Shown here: positions 35,200-43,320 of the stretch, piece by piece
Layout of the letters: every line of letters begins with the position of its first letter
How positions within the stretch are numbered: the first letter of the stretch is position 1
NCBI GenBank assembly: GCA_030673845.1
Contig: JAUTCQ010000012.1
Coordinates: forward strand, 371,218 to 435,217
Direction of reading: 5' to 3'
Length of the DNA: 64,000 nt
DNA from: Verrucomicrobiota bacterium JB022
GTDB taxonomy: Bacteria; Verrucomicrobiota; Verrucomicrobiia; Opitutales; Oceanipulchritudinaceae
The notes under the pieces: model-generated
The model's database searches: none
Told to the model about the DNA's origin: nothing
The model's input: the letters and a program-made list of their open reading frames with translations, nothing else
Translations under genes and position numbers: made by a program

Positions 35200-36267
35200 A
35201 TGGAAAATGGTAGAGAACATGACGAGTTTACGGCCCTGTGCTTGCGCTACCTCTCAGGAGAAGCGTCGAGCGAGGACCGTCGCCACTTGGTGGAAGCACT
35301 GCGCGACCCGGCCAAACAGGCGTATTTTACCGGCCTGGAAGCGGCCTGGAACGGATTGACGGAAGAAAGCCTTGAGGCCGCTCCCACCTTCGATGCCGAC
35401 GAAGCTTACGCGCGCTTTGCGCAAGAGCGGCTAGCCCCTAGCAAGCCTCGCCGCACTCATCGTCGCTGGTCTTACGCCGGCGCCCCGCTCGCCGCCCTCG
35501 GCCTCGCGGCCTGTCTGCTCCTGATCGCTACCTTTTATTTGCTGCAGGGCGTGGGGGGCAGCGATGCCGCCCCGGTCAAATGGGTCCATCGCCAGAATCC
35601 GCTCGGGCAAACCTCGATGCTGACTTTGGCCGACGGGTCGCGCATCTACCTCAACGCCGACAGCCGCATCTCGTTCCCCAGCGATTTTGGCAATGGAGAG
35701 CGTTTGGTGCGCCTCGACGGCGAAGCGTTTTTCGAAGTCTCGCACGACCCCGCCCACCCCTTTATCGTCGAAGCCGGCGAGCTACGCACTCAGGTGCTGG
35801 GCACGCGCTTCAACGTGCAAACCTACGCCGAAATGCCGCGCCATGTGGTGACGCTCGTCGAGGGCCGCGTCGCCGTTACGCCACCCCGCACGCCACAAAG
35901 CTGGTCGAGCGACCCCGTGATCCTGCAACCGGGCACGGCGCTGGCCCTCGATACGCGCACGCTGCGTTCGGAAGTCGAGACCGTCGACGTACGCACGGTA
36001 GGCGCCTGGCGCTTCAACCGCCTGATCTTTGAAGACATGCCCTTGGCCGAAGTGGCCCAGGCTCTGGAGCGCCGTTTTGGCGTGGACATGGAAATCGACG
36101 GCGAGACGGCCGGCTCCATGCGCATCCGGGCCGAGTTCGGCGAAGAACCCCTCGAAGAAATCCTCCAGGTCCTCCGCCTCACCGGCGGGCTGGACTATCA
36201 GCTGATCCAAGACGAGCACCGCCTCGAAAAAGTCATCCTGCGGCCGCGCCAACCGGCGGTGCGCTAG
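35200..36267 (+). CDS. FecR-type anti-sigma factor
   Basis: The protein (355 residues) has a cytoplasmic N-terminal region that binds the sigma factor (DEFTALCLRYLSGEASSEDRR), one membrane segment (about 93-115, APLAALGLAACLLLIATFYLL) and a periplasmic FecR domain (SMLTLADGSRIYLNADSRI, VRLDGEAFFEV, PFIVEAGELRTQVLGTRFNV). The C-terminal part (FNRLIFEDMPLAEVAQALERRF to the end) resembles the DUF4974/STN-like module that contacts the receptor. It is divergent from the ECF sigma gene and 22 bp ahead of the DUF3450-exbB-tonB genes. Regulated proteolysis on receptor signalling would release the sigma factor (family knowledge). Confidence 0.93.
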   Translation: MENGREHDEFTALCLRYLSGEASSEDRRHLVEALRDPAKQAYFTGLEAAWNGLTEESLEAAPTFDADEAYARFAQERLAPSKPRRTHRRWSYAGAPLAALGLAACLLLIATFYLLQGVGGSDAAPVKWVHRQNPLGQTSMLTLADGSRIYLNADSRISFPSDFGNGERLVRLDGEAFFEVSHDPAHPFIVEAGELRTQVLGTRFNVQTYAEMPRHVVTLVEGRVAVTPPRTPQSWSSDPVILQPGTALALDTRTLRSEVETVDVRTVGAWRFNRLIFEDMPLAEVAQALERRFGVDMEIDGETAGSMRIRAEFGEEPLEEILQVLRLTGGLDYQLIQDEHRLEKVILRPRQPAVR

Positions 36268-36289
36268 CCTTATCCCGCGATTCCTCGCC

Positions 36290-37069
36290 ATGAAACCGAA
36301 CCTCTTGCCGTTCCTGTGCCTCTGCGCCGCGAGTCCGCTGGCCCTCGCACAGGCCGAACATTTAACCGAAACGCAGCGCCTGATCGACAAATGGGTCGAG
36401 ACCGAGCGCATCATCTCAGCCGAGCGCAGCGAAGCCAAGGCCGACCTGGAGATGCTCGCCGCGACCCGCGACTTGTTGCGCCAGCGCGTCGATGCGTTGG
36501 AGGATACGATTGCCGAACTCAAGCACGAGGCCGAAGCGCTCAACGACGAACGCGTCTCCCTCGTGCAGGAGCAGACCCGGCTCGAAGCATCCTCCGCCGC
36601 GCTCGCCCACCAACTGGCCGGCTTTGAGGCGCAGCTGAAGCAACGCGTCGAAACCTTTCCGCCGCCCTTGCAGGAAAAGCTGGCCAAGCTGCTGGTCCAG
36701 ATCCCCGATCGCCCCAACGCCAGCGATGTCGAAGTGGGCAAGCGCCTGGTGACGCTGCTAGGGGTGCTTTCCGAAGCGGCCAAGTTCAACCAGAGTCTTA
36801 CGCTGACCTACGAGATTCGCGAGCTGGAAGACGGCTCGGGCGTGCAGGCCGATACGCTCTACTGGGGCTACGCCTTCGCCATCTCCGCCGACGCCAGCGG
36901 GCACGCCACCTACTTTGGCCGACCGAGCGAAGCAGGCGCCTGGCAGTTCGAGCGCCTGCAAGACCATCAGCGCGAAACGCTTCAGATCATCGAAATGGCC
37001 GAGGGCAATACCGATGAAGCCCGCTTTGTCTCGCTGCCCATCCCCTTCCCTGCCGACTCCGTCCGTTAA
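36290..37069 (+). CDS. DUF3450 periplasmic coiled-coil protein of the TonB operon
   Basis: The 259-residue protein has a signal peptide (to about residue 20, PLALAQA), then a long coiled coil (about 40-120, with DLLRQRVDALEDTIAELKHEAEAL) and a compact C-terminal domain containing YEIRELEDGSGVQADTLYWGYAFAIS. This is the DUF3450 pattern, found beside ExbB/TolQ-type genes in marine Gammaproteobacteria TonB2-type systems. It is followed after 5 bp by an ExbB homologue with its own periplasmic coiled coil, so the two may interact and extend the energy-transducing complex across the periplasm. That interaction is inference. Confidence 0.85.
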   Translation: MKPNLLPFLCLCAASPLALAQAEHLTETQRLIDKWVETERIISAERSEAKADLEMLAATRDLLRQRVDALEDTIAELKHEAEALNDERVSLVQEQTRLEASSAALAHQLAGFEAQLKQRVETFPPPLQEKLAKLLVQIPDRPNASDVEVGKRLVTLLGVLSEAAKFNQSLTLTYEIRELEDGSGVQADTLYWGYAFAISADASGHATYFGRPSEAGAWQFERLQDHQRETLQIIEMAEGNTDEARFVSLPIPFPADSVR

Positions 37070-37074
37070 GCACC

Positions 37075-38517
37075 ATGTATCGCTTTTTCCTACTTTCCGG
37101 CTGCCTTGCCTTGGGCAGCATCTCCGTGGCTGCCCAAGCTACGGGTGCGTCGGCCCAACAGAGCGCCCAGGCGCGCGTCGAGGCCAGCCTGCAAGAGCTT
37201 TCGCAGCTCCGCCAAGAGACCGCCGAGCAAAAGCAGCCGCTCTCCCGCGAAGTCAGCGACTTGCAGGAGCAGCTGGTGGCCCTTGAGGGTGAGCTGGCCC
37301 AACTGCGCCGCGTGCACGACAGCCGCGACGTGGACCTCGCGACCTTGCGCCGTCAGGTGGATCAGCTCCGCCAGCAAAACGACTTTATCGACGACCGCCT
37401 GCGCGAGTATGTGGGCAATTTTTCGTCGTGGATCCACTACAGTGAGATCCCGCTCTACGAGGAAGCCATCGCCCAGGCCGAGCTTGCCCCCAATAACGTC
37501 AACCTCAGCCCTCCGGAGCGGCGCGAGGCTCAGCTCCAGATCGTGCAGACGACCTTCGAGCGGCTCGACCACCAACAGGGCGGCTACACCTACACGGGCG
37601 AGGCCTTGAGCGAAGACGGCCTGCTGCACCAGGGCACGTTCTGGGCTCTCGGGCCGACCGTCTACTTCGCGAGTGCCGACGGCAAGGTGTCTGGCATCGT
37701 GGAAAAGCGCCTCAACTCGAATTTCACCACCGTGGTGCCGATCCCCGGCACGGAGCGCTTTACCTTTACCGCAGCGTCTGCCGACAACGCCGTCGCCATC
37801 CCGCTCGACCCGACCAATGGCCGCGCGCTCCGCATTGCCACCGCCACCAAGAGCATTGGCGAATACGTGGAAGACGGCGGCCCGATCGGCTATGTGATCA
37901 TCGTGCTGGGCACCTGCGCCATCCTGCTCGCGCTGTTCAAGATCTACGACATCCTCCGCCTGCATGTGGAGCGGCCCAAGGCGCTCGACGAGATACTTGA
38001 ACAGCTCGACCGGGGCGACAGCACCGCAGCCCTCAAACGGGCCCAACAAGTGCCGGGCCGCGCGGGCGAAATCATGGTGGAGGGTGTGCACCACTACCGC
38101 GAGCCGCGCGAGCTGCTGGAAGAGCTCCTGTACGAGCGCGTATTGCACACCCGCCCCACCCTCGAGCGCTTCCTGCCTTTCCTCTCGCTCACGGCTGCCG
38201 CCGCACCTCTGCTCGGTCTGCTCGGCACCGTGGTAGGGATGATCAAGACCTTCAACCTGATCACGATCTTCGGCACCGGCGACGCCAAGAGCCTCTCCTC
38301 CGGTATCTCCGAAGCCCTCGTCACGACCGCGCTGGGCCTGATCGTCGCCATCCCCGTCTTGCTGATCCATGGGGCCCTCTCCCGCATGGCCAAGCGCCGC
38401 CTCGGCCTGCTCGAACAGACGGCCGTCGCATTCCTCAACGGCGCAGAATTGCTGAAACAGAAGGCGGCCCGTCAGCCGCACGCGATCAAGCGGGTGTCGA
38501 GCCATGAAACTGTTTGA
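37075..38517 (+). CDS. Long ExbB/MotA/TolQ-type proton channel with periplasmic coiled-coil domain (TtpC-like)
   Basis: The protein (480 residues) starts with a signal peptide (to about residue 22) and a coiled-coil region (about 25-105, QLRQETAEQKQPLSREVSDL). It then has a periplasmic domain with similarities to the DUF3450 C-terminal part (SPPERREAQLQIVQTTFERL, YTGEALSEDG), a first TM helix near 275-298 (YVIIVLGTCAILLALFKIYDI) and the MotA/TolQ/ExbB domain (FLSLTAAAAPLLGLLGTVVGM, ISEALVTTALGLIVAIPVLLIH). This organisation matches the TtpC proteins of Vibrio TonB2 systems. It overlaps the next exbB gene by 14 bp. Confidence 0.9.
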   Translation: MYRFFLLSGCLALGSISVAAQATGASAQQSAQARVEASLQELSQLRQETAEQKQPLSREVSDLQEQLVALEGELAQLRRVHDSRDVDLATLRRQVDQLRQQNDFIDDRLREYVGNFSSWIHYSEIPLYEEAIAQAELAPNNVNLSPPERREAQLQIVQTTFERLDHQQGGYTYTGEALSEDGLLHQGTFWALGPTVYFASADGKVSGIVEKRLNSNFTTVVPIPGTERFTFTAASADNAVAIPLDPTNGRALRIATATKSIGEYVEDGGPIGYVIIVLGTCAILLALFKIYDILRLHVERPKALDEILEQLDRGDSTAALKRAQQVPGRAGEIMVEGVHHYREPRELLEELLYERVLHTRPTLERFLPFLSLTAAAAPLLGLLGTVVGMIKTFNLITIFGTGDAKSLSSGISEALVTTALGLIVAIPVLLIHGALSRMAKRRLGLLEQTAVAFLNGAELLKQKAARQPHAIKRVSSHETV

Positions 38518-39172
38518 GCAAGTCTGGGGCATCTGGCAGAGCGGCGGCTGGGTGATGATCGCCCTGGGCGGCCTCTCGCTCGCGATCTACACGCAGGCCT
38601 ATCAGCTCTTGATCTTTACCTGGCGCTGCCGTCTGCAGGGCGAGCCGGAAAGCGACTGGCCCTTGTGGATCCAGTATCTGCGCACCGCGCCGCCCGGCCT
38701 CACCCGCCAGATCATCGAATACGCCCGCGGGCTCGATCCGTCGCATGCCGACGGCATCCGCCACCGCTTCGACGAGATCCGCGACGACATCGTGGGCGTG
38801 GTCGACCGCCGGGTGCGCTACATCGAGACGATGATCACCACCGCGCCGCTGCTCGGCCTGCTCGGCACCGTACTGGGCATGCTCTCGACTTTTCTCGGGC
38901 TGGCGACCTCCGGCGGGGGCGAGTCGATGGAGACGGTGGCCAGCGGCATCCGCGTGGCGTTGATCACCACCGCCACCGGCCTCACCATCGCGCTGCCCGG
39001 GCTCTTCCTCTCGATGCTGATCCGCCGCCAGCGGCAGCAACTGGAGGCCGGCATCGCGCAGCTCGAATCCATCACGCTCTCCACTTTCCACCGGCAGGGG
39101 CTGCCTCATCAAAACGGCCACGAATCCAGGATCCCGGTCGGCAACGCCTTTTCGCCTCCGCCCCGGCGCTAA
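38504..39172 (+). CDS. exbB: ExbB/TolQ-type proton channel
   Basis: This 222-residue ExbB homologue has three membrane segments: about 17-37 (WVMIALGGLSLAIYTQAYQLL), about 115-135 (TTAPLLGLLGTVLGMLSTF) and about 155-178 (IRVALITTATGLTIALPGLFL). These are the conserved channel helices that use proton motive force to energise TonB. It is shorter and lacks the periplasmic extension of the preceding gene. The start overlaps that gene by 14 bp, and exbD follows after 15 bp. Both ExbB forms in one operon fit a TonB2-type complex. Confidence 0.92.
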   Translation: MKLFEQVWGIWQSGGWVMIALGGLSLAIYTQAYQLLIFTWRCRLQGEPESDWPLWIQYLRTAPPGLTRQIIEYARGLDPSHADGIRHRFDEIRDDIVGVVDRRVRYIETMITTAPLLGLLGTVLGMLSTFLGLATSGGGESMETVASGIRVALITTATGLTIALPGLFLSMLIRRQRQQLEAGIAQLESITLSTFHRQGLPHQNGHESRIPVGNAFSPPPRR

Positions 39173-39187
39173 CCCGCCGCCCACGCC

Positions 39188-39595
39188 ATGAAACGCAAGC
39201 ACCGCCTCGAATCCGACCTCGGCGACGACACCAGGATCGACCTGTCGCCAATGATCGACTGCATTTTCATCCTGCTGATCTTCTTCATCGTCACCACCGT
39301 CTTCGTCGATGAAACGGGCTTTGAAATGATGAAGCCCGATGCTGCCGCCGCTCAGCCACAAGAAGACGCGCGCCCGATCCAGATCGAGATCACTGCGGCC
39401 GACCAGATCCGCCTCGACCAGGCACCGCTCAGCATCTCCCAGCTCGCCAACCGCCTCGGCAACCTGCGCATCGACGAAGAGACGACCGTCTCCATTCGGG
39501 CGCACGGCGACTCCCGTCACCAGACGCTGGTCGAGGTATGGGACGCTGCCCGCGCCGCCGGTATTTCCAAGATCAGCTTTACCACTTTCAACTGA
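39188..39595 (+). CDS. exbD: ExbD/TolR-type protein 1
   Basis: The 135-residue ExbD family protein has a short cytoplasmic N-terminus, a single TM helix with the essential Asp (DLSPMIDCIFILLIFFIVTT, about 18-40) and a periplasmic domain ending SIRAHGDSRHQTLVEVWDAARAAGISKISFTTF. Its TM segment is almost identical to that of the next gene, indicating a tandem duplication. The stop overlaps the second exbD start by one base (TGATG). Confidence 0.93.
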   Translation: MKRKHRLESDLGDDTRIDLSPMIDCIFILLIFFIVTTVFVDETGFEMMKPDAAAAQPQEDARPIQIEITAADQIRLDQAPLSISQLANRLGNLRIDEETTVSIRAHGDSRHQTLVEVWDAARAAGISKISFTTFN

Positions 39596-40002
39596 TGCCG
39601 CGCCGCCCTCTGCACGAATCCGAAGACGAAGCCGCCGAGATCAACCTCTCGCCGATGATCGACTGCATCTTCATCCTGCTGATTTTCTTCATCGTCACCA
39701 CCGTCTTCGTCGAAACGCCGGAAGTTGAAGTGGTGAAACCCGAGGCTATGACCGATGAGGCGCTCGACCGCCATAGCATCATCATCGCGATCACGGCCCA
39801 GGACAAAGTGATCTACGCGGGGCGCGAAATCGGCGTCTCCGGCGTGCGTCTGCGCCTGCGGCAGCTGCTGCAGGGCGACGACGTGCCCGTCATCATCCAG
39901 GCCGACCGCGAGACCAGCCACAGCGTGTTCTCCCAAGTCTGGAGCGAAGCCAAGAACGCGGGCGCGACCCGTATCCGCATCGCGACCCTCAACGAGTCCT
40001 GA
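39595..40002 (+). CDS. exbD: ExbD/TolR-type protein 2
   Basis: The protein has 135 residues from the ATG at 39595; the frame extends upstream but the part before MPRRPLH lies inside exbD1. The TM helix with conserved Asp is NLSPMIDCIFILLIFFIVTTVFVE, near-identical to ExbD1, while the periplasmic part has diverged (IIIAITAQDKVIYAGREIG, VIIQADRETSHSVFSQVWSEAK). Two ExbD subunits of differing periplasmic sequence could form a heteromeric stator. It is 6 bp ahead of tonB. Confidence 0.93.
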   Translation: MPRRPLHESEDEAAEINLSPMIDCIFILLIFFIVTTVFVETPEVEVVKPEAMTDEALDRHSIIIAITAQDKVIYAGREIGVSGVRLRLRQLLQGDDVPVIIQADRETSHSVFSQVWSEAKNAGATRIRIATLNES

Positions 40003-40008
40003 GCCCCG

Positions 40009-40686
40009 ATGTCCAAGCCCGCCACTTTTATACCCCCGACCGCGCGCACCGATTTTTCGCTCGGCCTGCTGCTCGGCACCATCTGCACCGTCTCGCTCTT
40101 TTTCCTGATGGCAGTGGCGCTGCTCGTCCGCGGCGCCGAACCGGAGCGCCCGAGCTACGAGGAGCAAACGCTTTCGTTCACGCCGCCCGAAGTCGAGCCG
40201 CCCGATGAGGAGCCCGAACCCGAGCCTGAGCAACAGGAACTCGAACCCGAGCTTAAGCTGGAGCCCCCGCCGCTCAGCCTCAGCCAGCTCGATGTGGCGC
40301 TGAACCCTGGCAAGGGCTCCAACCTGCTCCCCGCCGGGTTTTCGCTCGCCTCCGTCTCTGGCCAAAGTGCCGGGCTGAAGACTGCGGACATCCTCGACTT
40401 CAGCATGCTCGACCAGGCGCCGGAGATGCTCGACCGCCGCCCGCTGCGCCTCCCGCAACAGATCCTGCGCACTTATCGCGGCACCAAGGGCTCGGTCGAA
40501 GCTTACATCCTGCTCAACGAGCAGGGCGAAGTAGTCGACATCCGCGCCGAGCAATCCGACCTGCCCGCCGCCGTCATCTCGGCCATCATCGAAGACATCC
40601 GCCAGCGCCGCTTCACCAAGCCGACCAAAGACGGCAAGCCCGTGCGCGCCAAGGCCATCCTCCCCATCCCCGTCGCCATCAACTAA
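40009..40686 (+). CDS. tonB: TonB energy transducer
   Basis: This 225-residue TonB protein has an N-terminal membrane anchor (about 17-42, LGLLLGTICTVSLFFLMAVALLV), a Pro/Glu-rich spanning segment (about 50-90, EVEPPDEEPEPEPEQQELE) and a C-terminal domain (about 145-225) with LRTYRGTKGSVEAYILLNEQGEVVDIRA. The C-terminal domain binds the TonB box of outer-membrane receptors. As the partner of the local ExbB/ExbD set it probably serves the STN receptor and, possibly, the pectin receptor. The spanning segment is acidic rather than the usual Pro/Lys-rich mixture. Confidence 0.9.
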   Translation: MSKPATFIPPTARTDFSLGLLLGTICTVSLFFLMAVALLVRGAEPERPSYEEQTLSFTPPEVEPPDEEPEPEPEQQELEPELKLEPPPLSLSQLDVALNPGKGSNLLPAGFSLASVSGQSAGLKTADILDFSMLDQAPEMLDRRPLRLPQQILRTYRGTKGSVEAYILLNEQGEVVDIRAEQSDLPAAVISAIIEDIRQRRFTKPTKDGKPVRAKAILPIPVAIN

Positions 40687-40700
40687 ACCTCTCTTTTCTC

Positions 40701-42062
40701 ATGCGTCTGATCCAACTGCGCTCCTTTCGCCCATTGAGCCTGCTCCTGCTGGGCTCCGCCTCCCTCTTCCACGCCTCCCCTGCCCAATCGGCAGACTTCG
40801 TGCGCGACCCTGAGTGGCGGGCCGGCTTCCTCGGTTCTTACCGCGTGCTCGCCGCCGTCGAGCCGGAGATCACCGAAGACGAGCGTACCGCCCTGCGCGA
40901 AACGCTCAACCAGATGTCGACCAGCTTGCCAGCCGCTGCCCAGCACCTGCAAGGAGCCATCAACCAGCAAAGCAGCGCGGCGCTCAACCTCGTGCTCGGC
41001 AACCTCTACTTCCAGACGGGCGAGCTCGAACGCGCCCAGCAGCAGTATCGCCAGGCCATCGGCAAGCACCCGAATTTCCTCCGCGCCTACCAGAACCTCG
41101 GCCTGCTCGAAGTCCAGCGCGACCAGCACGACGACGCCATCCGCAGCCTCAGCAAGGCCATCGAGCTGGGGGCCAAGGAAGCGCGCCTCTACGGCCTGCT
41201 CGCCTACTGCTTCCTCCATCGCCAGGACTACCTCGCCGCCGAGCAGGCCTACCGCGAGGCCCACCTGCTCGACCCGGACAACCGCGACTGGCAGATGGGA
41301 CTCGTCCAGGTGCTCAGCCAGAGCGGCGACCATCAGGCCACGATCACCCTCTGCCGCCAGTTGCTGGACGAGGCCCCCGACAATGCCGTGCTCTGGAAGC
41401 TGATCGCCAACGCCCAGGTATCCCTTCAGCAGCCGCTTGCCGCCGCCAAGACCCTCGAAATGGCGCGCGTCTACTCCCCCGGAGACCCATCGTCGCTGGC
41501 CTTGCTCGGCGACATCTACTTCAACGAAGGCCTCTTCGCCCTTGCCCAGTCGAGCTACGCCGAAGCCATTGCCCAAAGTGGCGACCAGGCCTTTGAGCCG
41601 ACCTTGCGCATGGCGGGCCTGCTCTTGCGCAGCGAGGAGGTGGAACCAGCCTATGACCTGTTACAAAAGATCCAGCAGCACGCGACGATCCCGGCCAACC
41701 GCGAGCTGGATGTGTTGACCCTGCAGGCCAAGATCCAGCGGCGCCAGGGCAACGAGGCCGAAGCTACCGAAACGCTGCGCAAGATCGTGAACCTCGACGG
41801 GACCCAAGGCGAAGCCCTGCTTGAGCTGGCCGACTACCACTGGAATCACGGGGAGCAAGCCGCCGCCCTCGAGCGCCTGCAACAGGCCCAGCGCCTCGAA
41901 GCCTATCGCTTCGATGCCCTCGTGCGCCACGCCCAGCTACTGGTGAGCCTCAAACGCTACGACGAAGCAGCCGAACGCCTCAACCAGGCCCTGCAGCTCC
42001 GCGAAGAGCCCCGCATTCAGCGCTATTACGACCAGGTCCGCCGCGCCGCGCAAGGGGTGTAG
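40701..42062 (+). CDS. TPR-repeat periplasmic protein of the TonB operon
   Basis: The 453-residue protein has a signal peptide (to about residue 30, SPAQS) and then a chain of tetratricopeptide repeats (for example ALNLVLGNLYFQTGELERAQQQYRQAIGKHP and AYQNLGLLEVQRDQHDDAIRSL) covering most of the protein. TPR proteins close similar DUF3450-ExbB-ExbD-TonB operons in Gammaproteobacteria, where they assist TonB2-type transport. The gene follows tonB by 14 bp and is the last of the operon. Confidence 0.88.
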   Translation: MRLIQLRSFRPLSLLLLGSASLFHASPAQSADFVRDPEWRAGFLGSYRVLAAVEPEITEDERTALRETLNQMSTSLPAAAQHLQGAINQQSSAALNLVLGNLYFQTGELERAQQQYRQAIGKHPNFLRAYQNLGLLEVQRDQHDDAIRSLSKAIELGAKEARLYGLLAYCFLHRQDYLAAEQAYREAHLLDPDNRDWQMGLVQVLSQSGDHQATITLCRQLLDEAPDNAVLWKLIANAQVSLQQPLAAAKTLEMARVYSPGDPSSLALLGDIYFNEGLFALAQSSYAEAIAQSGDQAFEPTLRMAGLLLRSEEVEPAYDLLQKIQQHATIPANRELDVLTLQAKIQRRQGNEAEATETLRKIVNLDGTQGEALLELADYHWNHGEQAAALERLQQAQRLEAYRFDALVRHAQLLVSLKRYDEAAERLNQALQLREEPRIQRYYDQVRRAAQGV

Positions 42063-42088
42063 GAGTGAGTGCCCGCCAGCGACGGCCT

Positions 42089-42136
42089 GCCGCAGGAAGC
42101 AGATCTGCAGACTTGCAGATACGCCCAACCTGCGGC
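42089..42136. repeat. Palindromic hairpin between the TPR gene and the esterase
   Basis: GCCGCAGG (42089-42096) pairs with CCTGCGGC (42129-42136); the loop has a further palindrome GCAGATCTGC and CTGCAGACTTGCAG. No T-tract follows, so it is more likely a repeat element than a terminator. Confidence 0.5.
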
Positions 42137-42148
42137 ACGGGTAGATGC

Positions 42149-42949
42149 ATGGATACCATCGAGGGCATGGAAACCGTTGAGCTGTTTCACCGCGACTTTG
42201 GGCGCAATGGCAATCCGCCGCTCGTCTTGCTGCACGGCCTGCTGGGCTCGTCGCGCAACTGGATGCAAGTGGGCAAGCGCCTGGGCGAGCAATACGATGT
42301 GTATGCGCTCGACTTGCGCAACCACGGCCAGAGCCCCCACCGCGACGGCATGGATTACGCCGCGATGGCGGCCGATGTGGTGGCGTGGCTGGATGCCCAA
42401 GGCCTCGACGCCGTCCACCTCGTCGGCCACAGTATGGGGGGCAAGACGGCCATGCGGTTGGCCTGCGAGCATCCGGAGCGCGTGCGCACGCTGACGGTGG
42501 CCGACATCTCGCCGGTGGAATCTCCACCGCGCTGGCAGCGCGAGTTTGCCGCCATGCGTCGCCTTGATCTCGGCAGCCTCAAGACGCGGGGGGATGCGGC
42601 CCTGAAGCTGGAAGACGAGGTGCCGGACTGGGCTTTTCGCCAGTTTTTGCTGACCAACCTCGACCGCGATCCCGAGACGAAGGGCTTTATCTGGACCGTT
42701 AATCTCGCCGAGCTGGAAGCGGCGCTGCCCACGCTCTTTGCCGCCGGCCTGGAGCCCGACCAGCATTTCGACGGCCCCACCCTCTTCCTCAAGGGCGAGA
42801 ACTCCCGCTTTATCCGCGACGCGCACCTGCCCGTGATCGGCCAGCACTTCCCGCAAGCCCGCGTGGAAGTGATCCCCAAAAGCGGACACAACGTGCACTT
42901 CGACAACGTCGACGCCTTCATCGAGCAGATCGAAGCCTTCGCGCGCTAG
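42149..42949 (+). CDS. Alpha/beta-hydrolase, YbfF-like esterase
   Basis: The protein has 266 residues from the ATG at 42149; a start at 42167 (METVELFHRDFG) is equally plausible. It has an alpha/beta-hydrolase fold with oxyanion loop LLHGLLGSSRNW, nucleophile elbow VGHSMGGKTAM (Ser) and catalytic His in KSGHNVHFDN; the acid is probably the Asp of FIRDAHLP. The overall pattern (DLRNHGQSPH after the first strands) matches the YbfF/ABHD11 type of esterases acting on short acyl esters. It has no signal peptide. The stop codon TAG abuts the terminal inverted repeat of the MITE-like element that follows. Confidence 0.85.
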   Translation: MDTIEGMETVELFHRDFGRNGNPPLVLLHGLLGSSRNWMQVGKRLGEQYDVYALDLRNHGQSPHRDGMDYAAMAADVVAWLDAQGLDAVHLVGHSMGGKTAMRLACEHPERVRTLTVADISPVESPPRWQREFAAMRRLDLGSLKTRGDAALKLEDEVPDWAFRQFLLTNLDRDPETKGFIWTVNLAELEAALPTLFAAGLEPDQHFDGPTLFLKGENSRFIRDAHLPVIGQHFPQARVEVIPKSGHNVHFDNVDAFIEQIEAFAR

Positions 42950-43263
42950 TGTCTCATTGATCGGATAAAGAAAGATCATAATCTGGTTCGTCCGGATCGT
43001 TTGTCCACTCTACAGTGGCACCCCTCCGGGGTGCGGTTTTGGCCTTAGAAAACCCGGGGTGTCGATCCGCTATGGCGGATCTCAACCCCGCGCTAAGAGC
43101 TGGCAAGCCTCTGGCTTGCTAGATAATGCAGCATCCCGTAGGGATGCCAGCAACCTAGCCGGTGGTTGAGGACGCTTGGCGTCCGACACCACCGGACTGA
43201 ATCTTACAGGAGTTTGCACCCCGGAGGCGGTGCCACCCAGGCAGGGGCTGCTCAATGAGACAC
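42949..43263. mobile_element. MITE-like element with 12-bp terminal inverted repeats
   Basis: GTGTCTCATTGA (42949-42960) is repeated exactly inverted at 43252-43263 (TCAATGAGACAC), bounding a 315-bp segment without coding capacity. Inside are several perfect hairpins with a 7-bp stem and 3-base loop: GCACCCCTCCGGGGTGC (43018-43034), GCAAGCC-TCT-GGCTTGC (43103-43119) and GCATCCCGTAGGGATGC (43131-43147). GATCCGC/GCGGATC (43064-43081) and CCGGTGGT/ACCACCGG enclosing GGACGC/GCGTCC (43159-43195) are also present. No obvious target duplication is seen. The element fills the gap between the esterase and lpxA. Confidence 0.6.
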
Positions 43264-43320
43264 CAGGATACCGCAACTTTCTCCTTCCGCCCAGCCGCCG
43301 CAGGCGTCACACTAGCCGGT

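Noticed and set aside
37090-38532. 480-codon minus-strand open frame opposite the long exbB
   Set aside because: Shadow of a conserved gene in a high-GC sequence; no similarity or start context.
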